Below are positions 1 through 10,099 of a DNA stretch of 64,000 bases, in pieces (position 1 is the stretch's first letter; each line of letters begins with the position of its first letter). A program made the position numbers and the translations under genes. The notes beneath the pieces are model-generated. The model worked only from the letters and a program-made list of their open reading frames with translations, was not told the origin of the DNA and did no database searches. Origin of the DNA: Geosiphon pyriformis (lineage: Eukaryota; Glomeromycota; Glomeromycetes; Archaeosporales; Geosiphonaceae); NCBI GenBank assembly GCA_016748015.1, contig JAAOMT010000752.1, positions 380,976 to 444,975 on the forward strand, in the 5' to 3' direction.

Positions 1-375
1 GAAATAATTAATACTTTTTAATTAAGTGATAACAACATAAATTAAATAGTAATAGATATTTTTATTGATATAGATATGATTTTATTTTAAATTATAGAAA
101 ACTATCTTTTAAAAAGAGAGGTATTAAATAATTATTTATCTTTAATTACTGTTCTTACTAATTGTTTTGTCTCTTTTAGCTTTTAATACTTTTGCTTTAT
201 ATATATAATTTGTGTTATATAAAATTTTTTGAAATTTTTCAATTTTTTTGAAATGAATTTTAGAATTTTGTAATTCTACAATTTCTCAAAAAAAATCTTG
301 AAAATTTTTTTTTGCTATGTTTTTTTTTTATTGGCTATTTTTTACTTATTAAGATTCCTATTTTTATAAATAATA
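1..375 (-). repeat. LTR fragment (LTR E), cut by window edge
   Basis: This matches the right-hand part of LTRs A and B (5918-6841, 8170-9131). It shares the cttttaatacttttgcttta block, the run of atata before a tgttata box, the aatttctcaa sub-repeats, the ttggcta box, and an end at ataaataata where the intact LTRs end gaataaca. Differences look almost all C-to-T or G-to-A. Orientation is the same as LTRs A and B. It abuts integrase sequence on the opposite strand, so it is probably an LTR inserted into element E0. Its left end lies outside the window. Confidence 0.75.
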
Positions 376-2140
376 CTATTATAAAAAGAACCAAAAAAAG
401 ATATTATTGGCTTTTAATATATTTAAACATTATTTAATATGTTCAAAATTATAATATTTGTTAGAAAAGAGAAGAAATAAAATTTAATAAACCACTAAGA
501 CCAATTAAAGTAGAACAATTATTTAATTAAATTAGAATTAACTTAATTAAATCATTGATAATAATTAGTAAAAACAATTAATATATTGTAATTACCATAA
601 ATTATCTTACAAAATAGCCAGAAATTAAGACTATTTAATGAGTAAATATAGAATTTATAGCCAAATTCATATACCAAAATTTAATTTGTTAACATAAATA
701 TCTAAAAAAATAGTTGTCAAACCAAAAAATTTACTTTATAAACAAAATATTAAGAGAATTGAATAAGATATTTAGAATTAAAAATTATTATTATTTTTAT
801 ATTATCTAAAACCAATAGCTTAATTAAAAGATTTAATAGAATATTATGTAAAACAATAATTAAAATTAGCCAAAAAAACCAGAATAAATAAAATTTATTT
901 ATACTATTAATACTATTTGCTTATTAGATAATAAAGTAAGATATTATATAAGTCATATTATTTAAATTAGTTTATAATAAAACAGTAACATTATTAATAA
1001 AAATAGATATTTATACATAATTAATAAAACCAATAATAAGAGCTAACTTTTAAAAAATATTTTTGTAAAAAACATATAACTTAATAAAAACTCTAGAAAA
1101 CAAAAGAAAAAAAACAGCTAATAATATACAAAAGTCACAAAAAAAACAAAAAAAGTAACTTATAGCCAACTACTAAATAAACCAATTGAATTCAAAATTA
1201 AAAACAAAGTATTTTTATATTATACCAAAGTAAAAAAACAATAAAGTAAAAAATTTAACTCTAAATAGAATGATTTATTTTATATTGAAAAATTTTTGGG
1301 AAATAAAGCATATAAATTAAGATAAAACAACAAAATTTTAATTAAAACAACATATAATAATTAACTAAAATCATATTATAATAAGTATTATTATTTATTA
1401 ATAATATTTTACAATTAAGAATACAAAAGATATTAGTTAAATCAGATAAGATTCTATAAGATCTAAAACCAATTATACTTATTAAAACAAATACATTAAT
1501 CTAATTTATTAAAACAATATATAAAAAATTAACATATATAACAAAAAAAATAAAAAAAATAAAAATTTCAAACTACATTTATATAATAACATAATAATTG
1601 TTTTAAACAATAAATTAGCAAAAATCAAATATAAAAATAACTGCTAATTATTAAATTATTTGCTATAAAAACATTAAACAAAAAAAAACCATATTATATC
1701 AGTAATAAACAAGTAATAATGTGAACAAAATTAAAAAAAAAGTGAAAAATACACTTGAAAAACTCTAATAGTTATTTAACTTAAAGAAATAATAGAAAAA
1801 ATTGGAATCAATAAATAAATCAATTCTAATTTTATATTGTTATTAGTATTTGAAACAAAAACTGATAATTTAAAACTTGTATATAGACCAAACCAAAAAA
1901 GTATTTGATCAAAAAATTATTTGTCAAATTAAAAACTTTATTAAAAAGAAATTTAATTTGGATATCTATATAAAAATTATATACTGGGTCCATTTTATCT
2001 TTCAAAACTGCTCAGAAATACTATTATAACCAGAAATAAACATTAGATCAATTAATTAATAGAGGAAAATAACAAATTAATAATTTAAAAAACTTAAAGA
2101 GAAAGTATTAACAATAATTTTATAGAAAAAGTTATAAAAT
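376..2140 (+). pseudogene. Ty3/gypsy pol remnant, integrase (element E0)
   Basis: Decayed integrase of a Ty3/gypsy polyprotein. Reading around stops and frameshifts, the zinc-binding part is near 385-500 (KRYYW, then YNICQKR). The catalytic core lies near 590-1010, with KIVVNQGKEF and SLIERFNRTLCKTIIKIS recognisable. The C-terminal part is near 1215-1400 (LYYTKVKKQ, then FLGNKAYKLRQ). Stops stand where Trp, Gln or Arg are expected, which fits CG-to-TA transitions. RT and RNase H would lie left of the window or behind LTR E. The C-terminal reading runs to about 2130 and is followed by an A-rich purine run and LTR D. No functional product is possible. Confidence 0.85.
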
Positions 2141-2863
2141 TATTACAAAAAAGAATATTAAGAGATTTTAATAAAACTTAATATTAAAAAAAAAAAGAAA
2201 AAAAATTTCTTGTATAACAAAAATTATGTATATATAGCAATAATATTAAAAATAAAAAAAACAAATTCTTAAAAAAAAGTAGTTAGCAACAAGTTAATTA
2301 TAAAATATTTTTCTCTTTAAAAAATAGTTTTCTATATCTTAAAGCAAAATTATATTCATATTAATAAAATATCTAATTTATGTTATTCTTATTATTAGAT
2401 TAAAAGTGTTATTTTCCAACTTTATTAGCAACTTATGCTAATAATATTCGTTATTTAACCATATTAAATTAATAGTTTTTGATTATGGTTATTAATAAAA
2501 TACTAATTTTCTTATTTTTTTTCTTATTTTTCTTTTATTTTCTTTGTTGTTTACTAAATTGATTAAAAAATTAAGCACTAAAATATTGATGTCAAGAATA
2601 GCTTGGTAAAAAACATGTGAACCAAAAATAAAAACTTAAAAATAGTTTACTAAAAGAACATAATTGCCAAATTAAATTGGTCTTCATGTTAAAAAAAAAT
2701 TCGAAAAAACAACTACCAAGTAAATCTCTGTTTATTATACAAAAAACTCAACCAAAACCTTCAGATTACGAAAATCTTCAGAAATTAACATTATAATTAA
2801 CTATTAAATACCATGTTACAAATTTGTTATTTATTCTACTATTTTAAATAATCACTTGTAATA
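2141..2863 (+). repeat. LTR D, 3' LTR of element E0
   Basis: Its reverse complement aligns with LTRs A, B and C over most of its length: the tattacaagtgattattt start, the cttcagattac region, the poly-purine run beside aagaaattagtatt, and the tgctatatata box. It lies in the opposite orientation to A and B. It begins tattac and ends gtaata, the decayed form of TGTTAC/GTAACA ends. At 723 bp it is almost the same size as solo LTR C (721 bp). It directly follows + strand integrase sequence, so it is read as the 3' LTR of E0. The left end is less sure than the right. Confidence 0.7.
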
Positions 2864-3010
2864 ATAAGTAGAACTTCAGACCAGAAAACTTTCAGAAATT
2901 AATAACTAACTTAATTAACAAAGCCAATTTATTTGCTCTTAACCACCTTTTATTTTCTAATTATAAGTATTAAACATTATAATTATATTATATCAAGTCT
3001 ATTTATAATA
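2864..3010 (+). repeat. 5' LTR tail of element E1
   Basis: About 135 bases are shared with 29510-29656: aattaacaaagccaatttat, then cttaacca, then a caagtctatttataata end against ttaagtttatttataata. Both end in ataata. The left copy is followed at once by a tttggtgctt primer-binding motif, as expected of a 5' LTR. The rest of this LTR is missing or displaced by E0. Confidence 0.65.
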
Positions 3011-3029
3011 TTTGGTGCTTTTTGTAAGG
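3011..3029 (+). other. Primer-binding site of element E1
   Basis: The motif tttggtgctttttgtaagg immediately follows the LTR end. The TGGTG core would pair with a tRNA 3' end CACCA. The same motif, tttggtgcttcctgtgaag, follows LTR B on the - strand at 8169-8151. A related tttggtgatttctcatgg follows the E2 LTR at 20777-20760. The tRNA species cannot be named from this alone. Confidence 0.6.
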
Positions 3030-3571
3030 TTATAAAATTCATAAAAACAGAGCATCTAAAAAACTCACAAAGTAACAACTATTAAAACAGTTAGAAAATT
3101 TTACTTTATTTTTAAAAAAAGCATTATATTAATACTTTTGAGAAGATCTAAGAATTCCAAAAGAAAAATTTGCAGGCAAAAGTGACTTTTTTTATTATAT
3201 ATATGTCAAAATTGATTATTATTTAAATAAAACAGTTAATATTAGAAGACTTAGAAAACAAATTCATTAAAATCTACTATTATATTTAATTATTATTACT
3301 AAAAAACAATCATAAAAACTCTTCTTTTTATTAACAAAAAAATTGAGATGTACATGTAAAATTGGTATCTACAACTTAAAAAAAATTATAACACTAAAAC
3401 CACTTCTAAAAAATCTGAATTGCATACCAAAGCAATATTTAACAACAATTTAAGCAATAAAAACTGCAATTTTCTGTTAGCAAAAAGTTAAAATTCTTAT
3501 TACCAACAACATTATCATATTATTAGATCTCAAAAAGTAGAATATTACTCAATTAGCTTATTAGATTATAG
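3030..3571 (+). other. E1 leader between PBS and E2 insertion; no gene seen
   Basis: AT-rich sequence without an open frame. By position it is the untranslated leader of E1 upstream of gag. It resumes at 21766 on the other side of E2. Bases 3568-3571 are atag, which face acag at 21762-21765, so the junction carries a probable 4-bp target duplication with one C-to-T change. Confidence 0.5.
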
Positions 3572-4546
3572 TATTACTGGGGGTTTTTGGTCTCTTTTTT
3601 TGAATGTTGTTAATGTTTGTTTGCTGTTAATTTACAATTATTGGAAGCTAGTTAATCTCTAATAACTGAATTTATCTTCAAATTATCTGCTTTAATTTAA
3701 ACCATTGGGCTTATAAGTAAAATGGCCAATTTTATGCCAGTTACATTGTGTAGTTATTTTGTAGTAAATGTCAACTTTTTACAAGAATTGCTTGTCTGAA
3801 AGCTCACTAAAATGCGTAGTTACTTTGTTGTGAAAGTCAACTCATCTACAGAAATCTTGTCTGTAGACTATTCTAATGATTATAGTAAAAAAAAGAAGAA
3901 AAAAATAAAGAAAATGAGATTTTGTTAAGGGAATCGTTTTCTGGTCCAGGTCTGGAGTTACTAATGATCTACTAAAATTCGTAGCTAATTAATTTTAAAA
4001 CGTTAGTTGGGTTTCAAAAATATCAAGTGCAATTATTTCAAGAATTGGTTTTCGAAATGTATTTTTATTTTGAATTTGTACTAATAAGAATAAATCTAAA
4101 GTCAAATATCTATGGTAAAATATTTCTAAAGAAAATAAGATACATTTTCTCGAAAAAAAAAGCTCTTCTTTTATACAACTTGTTATAGTATTAGTCTATA
4201 AACTTGAACTTTTTTTTTTGCTATAATTTCGACAAATTAAAGATACATTTTAACAGACTACAAATTATTTTGACAAACTATTAACTATATTGGTAAACTA
4301 TCTATTATTTCGGTAAATTTTTGGAAATTTTGGCAAATTTTTGAATATTACATAGTTTAAGATATTGTGTCATTTGATCATTCTAATTTCTATTATACAA
4401 ATTAAGTTATTAATAAAATAGTGATATTTGATAATTTAATTAAGTAATAAATAATAATTAAAATAATATTAATATATGCTAATTAATGATAAATATTATA
4501 AGAGTAATTTTATGCTAATTAAATAACTAAAATTCTACTAGTAACA
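3572..4546 (-). repeat. 3' LTR of element E2
   Basis: Direct repeat partner of 20778-21761. Shared landmarks are ggtttttggtctc near the start, ggcttataagta, ggccaattttatgccagtta, gagaatcg/ggaatcg followed by ttttctggtccagg, and ctactagtaaca at the end. The terminal inverted ends were TGTTAC...GTAACA; the first now reads tattac. Near 4218-4340 there are short sub-repeats of gacaaact/ggtaaa type. Most differences between the two LTRs look like transitions. Confidence 0.88.
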
Positions 4547-5917
4547 TAATTTTCTCTTTAAGACTGAGCTCTATCGAAATCCAAGTACTATTTGTGATTT
4601 TGAGATAGTAATTCAAGATTATTAAAGTGATTTGGTCTAAAAATTGTTAAAATTTCAGTTCTGTGAACTTGTCAGTATATTGATTTTTATTGGTTAAAGT
4701 ATTGAATTTTGTAAAACATTTTTACATGTGTTGAATAAGTTGTAAAGTTTAAAAGCTGCTCTAAGTCTGTAGTAAGCATTTGTTGGTGGCTGTTGTTTTG
4801 AATTTGTTGTGTATTTGTTTTTGTATAGCTTTGAGAGTTAGATTGATTGCTTCAAGTTCCAATTTCATTGGTGCAGTGTTTTTTCAAATTAGAAATATTG
4901 ATAACTAAAGGTATATTCACCGTTTTTATTAAAATACATTTGAAGTTTTTGTTGTATTATGGTGTTTAAAGAAATGTCAATAAGTGTAAACAATAAGTTT
5001 TTTTTTAAAGCTTGCTTTAAAAGTTTTGGTAATTGACTTCAGAATAATTTTTTGTGTTTCTTTTATAAAAGTGATATTTCTGGAAATTATTTACTACTAA
5101 GGCTATAGTTTTTTTTTAAGTATAATTAATTTGACTTTTATTGATCATTATAAATAAGTTAAGAAGTATTTTTAAAGCTAAAATTAATTTTTGAGATATT
5201 TGTTGAATGTTTTGAAGAATAAATATTATAAAGTTAAATGAAGATTAAATAAATTTTGTAAATAAAAAAATAAAGAAAAAATTAGTTTTGGTATAAAAGT
5301 TTTATATATTTTTGGTTTGGGTATTTTTTGATAGTTATTTTACTATTTTTGTTTAATGTTTTTGTATTATTTTAAAGAAAATACTAATAAAAATTAAATT
5401 AAATATTCAGATTTGGTTGTTGTTTTATTACAACTATTGGTTTTAATTTTTAAAGTATATCATTGGAATTAATTAAAGAACAATGTATTCCAATTTGTGA
5501 AATTAATGATTCAAGTTTGTTTTTAAAATAATAGTGCTTTAATCAATTTTTATGTACAATTTTGGCTAAAACTTTGTTATTAAGTCTTAATTTGTATAAT
5601 CTATTGCTTAAGATCTCGTAAATATAAAATAGTCCATTCTATTTATGTTCAAATTTTCTATTTCATTGTTTTTTAGCCTTAGTTTTGTATAAAAAAACTT
5701 TGTTTCTAACTTTAAATTTGTTTATAACTGGTAGCAATTTATTATTATGTCATTTTTTTTGTTAAGCTTGAGAGTATTTAATATGAGTGGCTATTATTCA
5801 TCTTTTTCCTTCTAATATACTCAAAAAAGTATAGACTTTTTATTAAAATGTTTCTTAAAAGTTTTTTTTGTTAATTGGTTGCACTAGGTATGTTTCTACT
5901 ATAAAATTAATTGGTAG
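4547..5917 (-). pseudogene. E2 integrase C-terminus and 3' end of pol
   Basis: On the - strand from 5917, TLPINFIVETYLVQPINK reads as the end of the integrase core. It is followed near 5720-5500 by KFKVRNKVFLYKTKAKKQ, then KFEHKWNG, then ILSNRLYKLRLNNKVLAK, which is the C-terminal DNA-binding part. The upstream half lies at 9136-10040, split off by the nested LTR element. From about 5480 to 4547 no clear coding is seen, only AT-rich 3' sequence leading to the LTR. Confidence 0.75.
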
Positions 5918-6841
5918 TGTTATAGGTAATTATTTGGGGTCTCAAATCAAATAACAAATCTGTAACTTGGTGTTTAATTAATGAAGATTGTTGGTAATAT
6001 CTGAAGGTGTTGTTTTATCTGAAGATTTTGTTGTAGAGTCTTTTGTATAATGGACAGAGATTCAATAGTGGTTTTCAGTAGCCTCCCAGAATTGCAATTC
6101 CGTCCAATTTTTTTCTTAGCATAATGGCTGGTAATCTGGCAGAGATGCCCTTCTTGTAAGCTATCTGTTAATATATATAATTCTTATACCCTTCCTTTGG
6201 AGTCTTTTACCAGACTATTCTTAACATCAATAATTCAGTGTTTAATCTTTTTAATCAGTAGTAAATCAACAAACAAAAGAAAATAAAATAAAATAAAATA
6301 AAAGAAAATGAAAAGAAAATAAGAAATTAGTATTCTGTCAATAGCTATAATCAAGAGCTATTGTTCCAGTATGGTTAAGTGTTGAATTTTATCAACATAA
6401 AGTGTTGATAAATAAAAGAGTGATTAAATTCTTAAACAAATGACAATAACATAGATTTGAAGAATTAAAGAGATATTTTATTTATATATTTCTATTTTAG
6501 TTGATAGCAATTATCTTTGAATTAGGGTTAATAAATAGAGAAAAAAAGAATTGTTCTAAATTAATAAAACTCTATTGAATTCTCCAGGAATTGCTTTTTC
6601 TGCTTTTAACACTCTTGCTATATATATATAATTTATGTTATATGAGATTCCTTGAATTTCTCAATTTTTTAGCTAAGAATCTTGGAATTTCTGAAATCCT
6701 GCAATTTCTCATATGAGAATCCTGAAATTTCTGGAATTCTGCAATTCTTCTGAGAAGAATCCCGGAATTCCACATTTACTATATCTTCTTCTGATTGGCT
6801 AATTTATATGTTAATATACTTCCTATATTCTATGAATAACA
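5918..6841 (-). repeat. LTR A of the short LTR element
   Basis: Starts tgttatagg and ends tatgaataaca, giving inverted ends TGTTAT/ATAACA. It shares over 900 bp with LTR B, including caaatcaaataac, the cagcctcccagaattgcaat-like block, a poly-purine aaaataaaat run near 6283-6320, two adjacent hairpins (6339-6363 and 6390-6410), and repeated aatttctggaatcctgca-like units before the end. Confidence 0.88.
6339..6410. promoter_or_regulatory. Two adjacent hairpins inside the LTR
   Basis: The first is caatagct, a 9-nt loop, then agctattg (6339-6363). The second is tatcaaca, loop taaag, then tgttgata (6390-6410). Both are perfect 8-bp stems and both recur in LTR B (8591-8615, 8642-8662). In LTR C and LTR D the second stem has different bases but still pairs fully (17067-17087, 2423-2443). 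The function is unknown. Possibilities are an RNA structure for packaging or 3' end formation, or a DNA cruciform. Confidence 0.6.
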
Positions 6842-8150
6842 TTATTCCCTTCTTTAATATTAAGCTTCTATAAAATCTTCTAAATCTCTCTTTTGTATCA
6901 ATGTTGTTGCAGTAATTTCTATTACTATTTGTAAATTTAATTTTATATGTGACTAGAGTTTTTAACTGTAGTGGTCTGTTCAGAATATTCACATTCAAAT
7001 CTTGCATCTGTATTATGTGCATGTTCAGACATAATGCCCTCATTATTATCACTGAATTTAGTTAATTCCTGCTCTATTATAAAATCTAGAAGCGTGATAT
7101 ATTGTTTGGTGTTTGAAGCGGAATTTGAATTGTTGTTGTTGGAGTTTAAATCATTGTTGTCATTAGTGAAGTTTAAATCATTGTTGTCATCAGCAGAGTT
7201 TGAATTGGGATTAAGTTCTAATTCTGATTCCTATTTGTTCTTACTGATTGGCTCTTCTTCGAATATATAACACATGGAGGTGAATTGTGACTATGTCCCA
7301 ATATTCTAATTCAGGCCATCAGGTGAGTTTTACTAATTTATTAGTACTGTGGAAATTAGATTTTATTGGGCTATTGGAGGTAAGTTTTCTTGTATGATAG
7401 TGGAGTTTGGAATTTATCGGATTTCGAATGTTTGGGAGTTTTTTTTTTTTTTTTTTTTTTAATAATTCCCAGAGTTTGAATTGCTAGAAGTTTAACAAGT
7501 TTTATTGATGGTAAGTTTCTTTGTACAATAGCAGGGTTAAAATTTATCAGGTTTTGAATATTTGCAGTTTTAATGATTAAATCTTGAATAATTGGAATTT
7601 TAACGAGTTTTTAACAAATTTATCAATGGTAAGTTTTGAATGTTTGGGGTTTTAATAATTGGGTTTTGAATAAACAGAGTTTTAATTTAACAAGTTTTAA
7701 TAAATTTATCAATAGTACATTTTGAATGTTCAGGGTTTTAATAATTAGATCTTGAATAATCGAAGTTTTAACAAGTTTTTAACAAATTTATCAATGGTAA
7801 GTTTCAAATGTTCGGAATTTTAATGATCGAGTTTTGAATAAACAGAGTTTAATTTAACGAGTTTTTTAATGAATTTATTAACAGTAAGTTTTGAATGTTT
7901 AGGGTTTTAACAATCAGGTTTGAATAATCGGAGTTTTTAATTTAATGAATTTTAACAAATTTATCAATGATAATTTTCGAATGTTCAGGATTTTAACAAT
8001 CAGGTCTTAAATAATTGGAGTTTTAATGAGTTTTTTAAAGGTAATAATAAAATAAGGATTTCGCAAATCCTAAGTGATTTTCCCTTGTTTTTTTTGGTCT
8101 GCCACTTTCCTGCATGGTTGTTGTTGGTACTGGTTCTCTGTTGGATTGTA
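6842..8150 (-). other. Internal region of the short LTR element
   Basis: There are no gag or pol motifs. On the - strand between about 7260 and 6960 a frame with one stop reads Asn/Asp/Ser-rich, with repeats of the type NDNNDLN, then ITLLDFIIEQEL. The coding strand shows a 27-bp duplication near 7147-7195. This may be the relic of a captured or degenerate protein, or just low-complexity sequence. A run of 22 T lies at 7439-7460. The right third is the minisatellite listed separately. The last 100 bases lead to the PBS. Confidence 0.45.
7382..8045. repeat. Minisatellite, about 85-bp unit
   Basis: The motif caatggtaagttttgaatgt recurs with small changes at about 7382, 7513, 7631, 7717, 7799, 7886 and 7972. 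Spacing is 131 and 118 for the first units, then 86, 82, 87 and 86. Each unit also holds a gggttttaataatc-like block and an agttttaac block. It sits inside the non-autonomous LTR element. Confidence 0.8.
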
Positions 8151-8169
8151 CTTCACAGGAAGCACCAAA
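8151..8169 (-). other. Primer-binding site of the short LTR element
   Basis: On the - strand tttggtgcttcctgtgaag follows directly on the LTR B end (gtaata). It has the same TTTGGTG core as at 3011 and at 20777. This fixes the transcription direction of the element as right to left. Confidence 0.65.
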
Positions 8170-9131
8170 TATTACAAGTGATTATTTGGAGTCTCAAATC
8201 AAATAATAAACTCGTAACTTGGTGCTCAATTGATGAAGGTTGTTGGTAATATCTGAAAATATTGTTTTATTTAAAAGTTTTGTTGTAGAGTCCTTTGTAT
8301 AATGGACAGAGATTCAATAGTTGTTTTCAGTAGCCTCCCAAAATTGCAATTCCATCCAATTTTTTTCTTAGTGTGGTGGCTGATAATCTGACAGAGATGC
8401 CTTTCTGATAAGCTATCCATTAATATATATAATTCTTATACCCTTCTTTTGGGGTTTTTTACCAGGCTATCCTTAACATCAATAATTCAGTGTTTAATCT
8501 CTTTAATCAGTAGTAAATCAACAAACAAAAGAAAAAAAAATAAAAAAAAATAAAAAAAAATAAAAAGAAAATAAGAAATTAGTATTCCATCAATAGCTAT
8601 GATCAAGAGCTATTGTTCCAGTGTAGTTAAGTGTTGGATTTTATCAACATGAAGTGTTGATAAATGGAAAAGTGATTAGATTCTCAAACAAATGACAATA
8701 ACATGGATTTGAAGAATTGAAGAGATATTTTATTTATATATTTCTATTTCAATTGATAGCAATTATCTTTGAAATAGCGGTTAATAAATAGAGAAAAAAA
8801 GGATTGTTCTAAATTAATAAAACTCTATTAAATTCTCCAGGAATTGCTTTTTCTGCTTTTAACACTCTCGTTATATATATAATTTATGTTATATGAGATT
8901 TCTTGAATTCCTTAATTCTCTAACCAGAAATCTTGAAATTTCTGGAATCCTGCAATTTCTTTGAGAGGAATTCTGGAATTCTGAAATCCTGCAATTCCTC
9001 ATATGAAAATTCTGAAATTCCTGGAATCTTGCAATTCCTCTAAGAGGAATCTTGGAATTCCACATTTACTATGTCTTCTTCTGATTGGCTAATTTATATG
9101 TTAATATACTTCCTATATTCTATGAATAACA
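8170..9131 (-). repeat. LTR B of the short LTR element
   Basis: Partner of LTR A. Starts tattacaagtgattatttgg and ends tatgaataaca. It carries the same two hairpins and the same sub-repeats near the end, with one extra aatttctggaatcctgca-like unit that makes it about 40 bp longer. It is the 5' LTR if the PBS at 8169 is used. Confidence 0.88.
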
Positions 9132-9135
9132 GTAG

Positions 9136-10040
9136 CATTGCTGTTTTTTTATAGATAAAATCAAATGGTATGTGTTTTATAGTATCTTGTTTTAGTGTCT
9201 TATATACTAATAACACTGACAGAATAAAAATATTCTATTCTTGTTTGAAATTGGTTGAAATTTTGGTTAGTAATTTACATAATGTTTGGTTAAAACATTT
9301 TCTTAGTCTATTTGTTTAGAAATAATAGGGTGATAATAAAAATTTTTTGATCTTAAATTATTCACAAATTTTTTGTATTAAGTTATTCACAAAATATGTT
9401 TTTTAATTAGATAAAAGTTTAATTAAGCATCCATATTTACAAATAATGTCTTTATAAATAAAATTTGCTACTGATTTTGTATCTGCTTTTTAGATAACTT
9501 TGGCTTTAAGCCATTTGATAAAATAATTTACTATAACTGCTATATTACAGTTTTTTTGAGTGGTAATAAATAATAGTTCAATTAAATTAATTCCAATTCT
9601 GTTAAAAAATTGTCCAACTTTAATTGGATTTAGAAATTCAGTAGAGCAAGTTTCTCCTCTTTTTTGACAATTATTACATAATTCTATATATTGTTATATG
9701 TTTTAATACATATGTAGCCAAAAATAATGTTCTAAAATTCTCTATATTGTATCATTTTTTTCTAGATATACTAATAATACAGTCAAAGAAATTTTAAATT
9801 TTGTAGATCAATTCTGAAATAATCCACAAAATATTTTTATAATCTAATTAATGTTCAGCATTATTAGCATAGAGAATTTAATAATATTTTATTGATCAAA
9901 TACTTTAAATAAAAATCAAAACTAACAGTAGAAACATACTTTTATAAATACAAAGTTTCAAAATTCATAAAAATTCACACAATTTTACATAGTAGTTTTT
10001 TATTAAATTGGATTTAAAATTACATCTTGCTTTATAATAA
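9136..10040 (-). pseudogene. E2 integrase N-terminal half
   Basis: On the - strand near 9750-9560, ILEHYFWLHMY followed by YIELCNNCQKRGETCST is an integrase zinc-binding region with the HHCC-type Cys pair. It is followed by FLNPIKVGQFFNRIGINL and the start of the catalytic core (CNIAVIVNYFIKWL; the usual VDYFTKW Asp is now Asn). The core continues with frameshifts to about 9165 (KHTPFDFIYKKT) and is cut at 9132 by the nested LTR element. Upstream, about 9790-10040, is the linker to RNase H, hard to read. Confidence 0.8.
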
Positions 10041-10099
10041 ATGCCAAAAATTTACCTTGTTTATTTGAATCTTTTACCAGTGAATATGACAAAAATCAA

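Larger units (their letters stand above)
5918..9131 (-). mobile_element. Short non-autonomous LTR element in E2 integrase
   Basis: Two long terminal repeats, A (924 bp) and B (962 bp), flank only 1.3 kb of internal sequence with no gag or pol, so it resembles a LARD/TRIM-type element that must borrow enzymes. Ends are TGTTAT (A) or TATTAC (B) and ATAACA. Flanking bases gtag (5914-5917) and gtag (9132-9135) are a perfect 4-bp target duplication, and the E2 integrase reading resumes across it. A PBS lies beside LTR B on the - strand, so transcription would run right to left. The internal part holds an 85-bp minisatellite. Confidence 0.85.

Noticed and set aside
6971-7270. + strand 99-codon frame, Leu/Ser-rich with repeats
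   Set aside because: Its repeats reflect a 27-bp duplication; the opposite strand gives the more protein-like Asn/Asp-rich reading, and the element is transcribed from that side.
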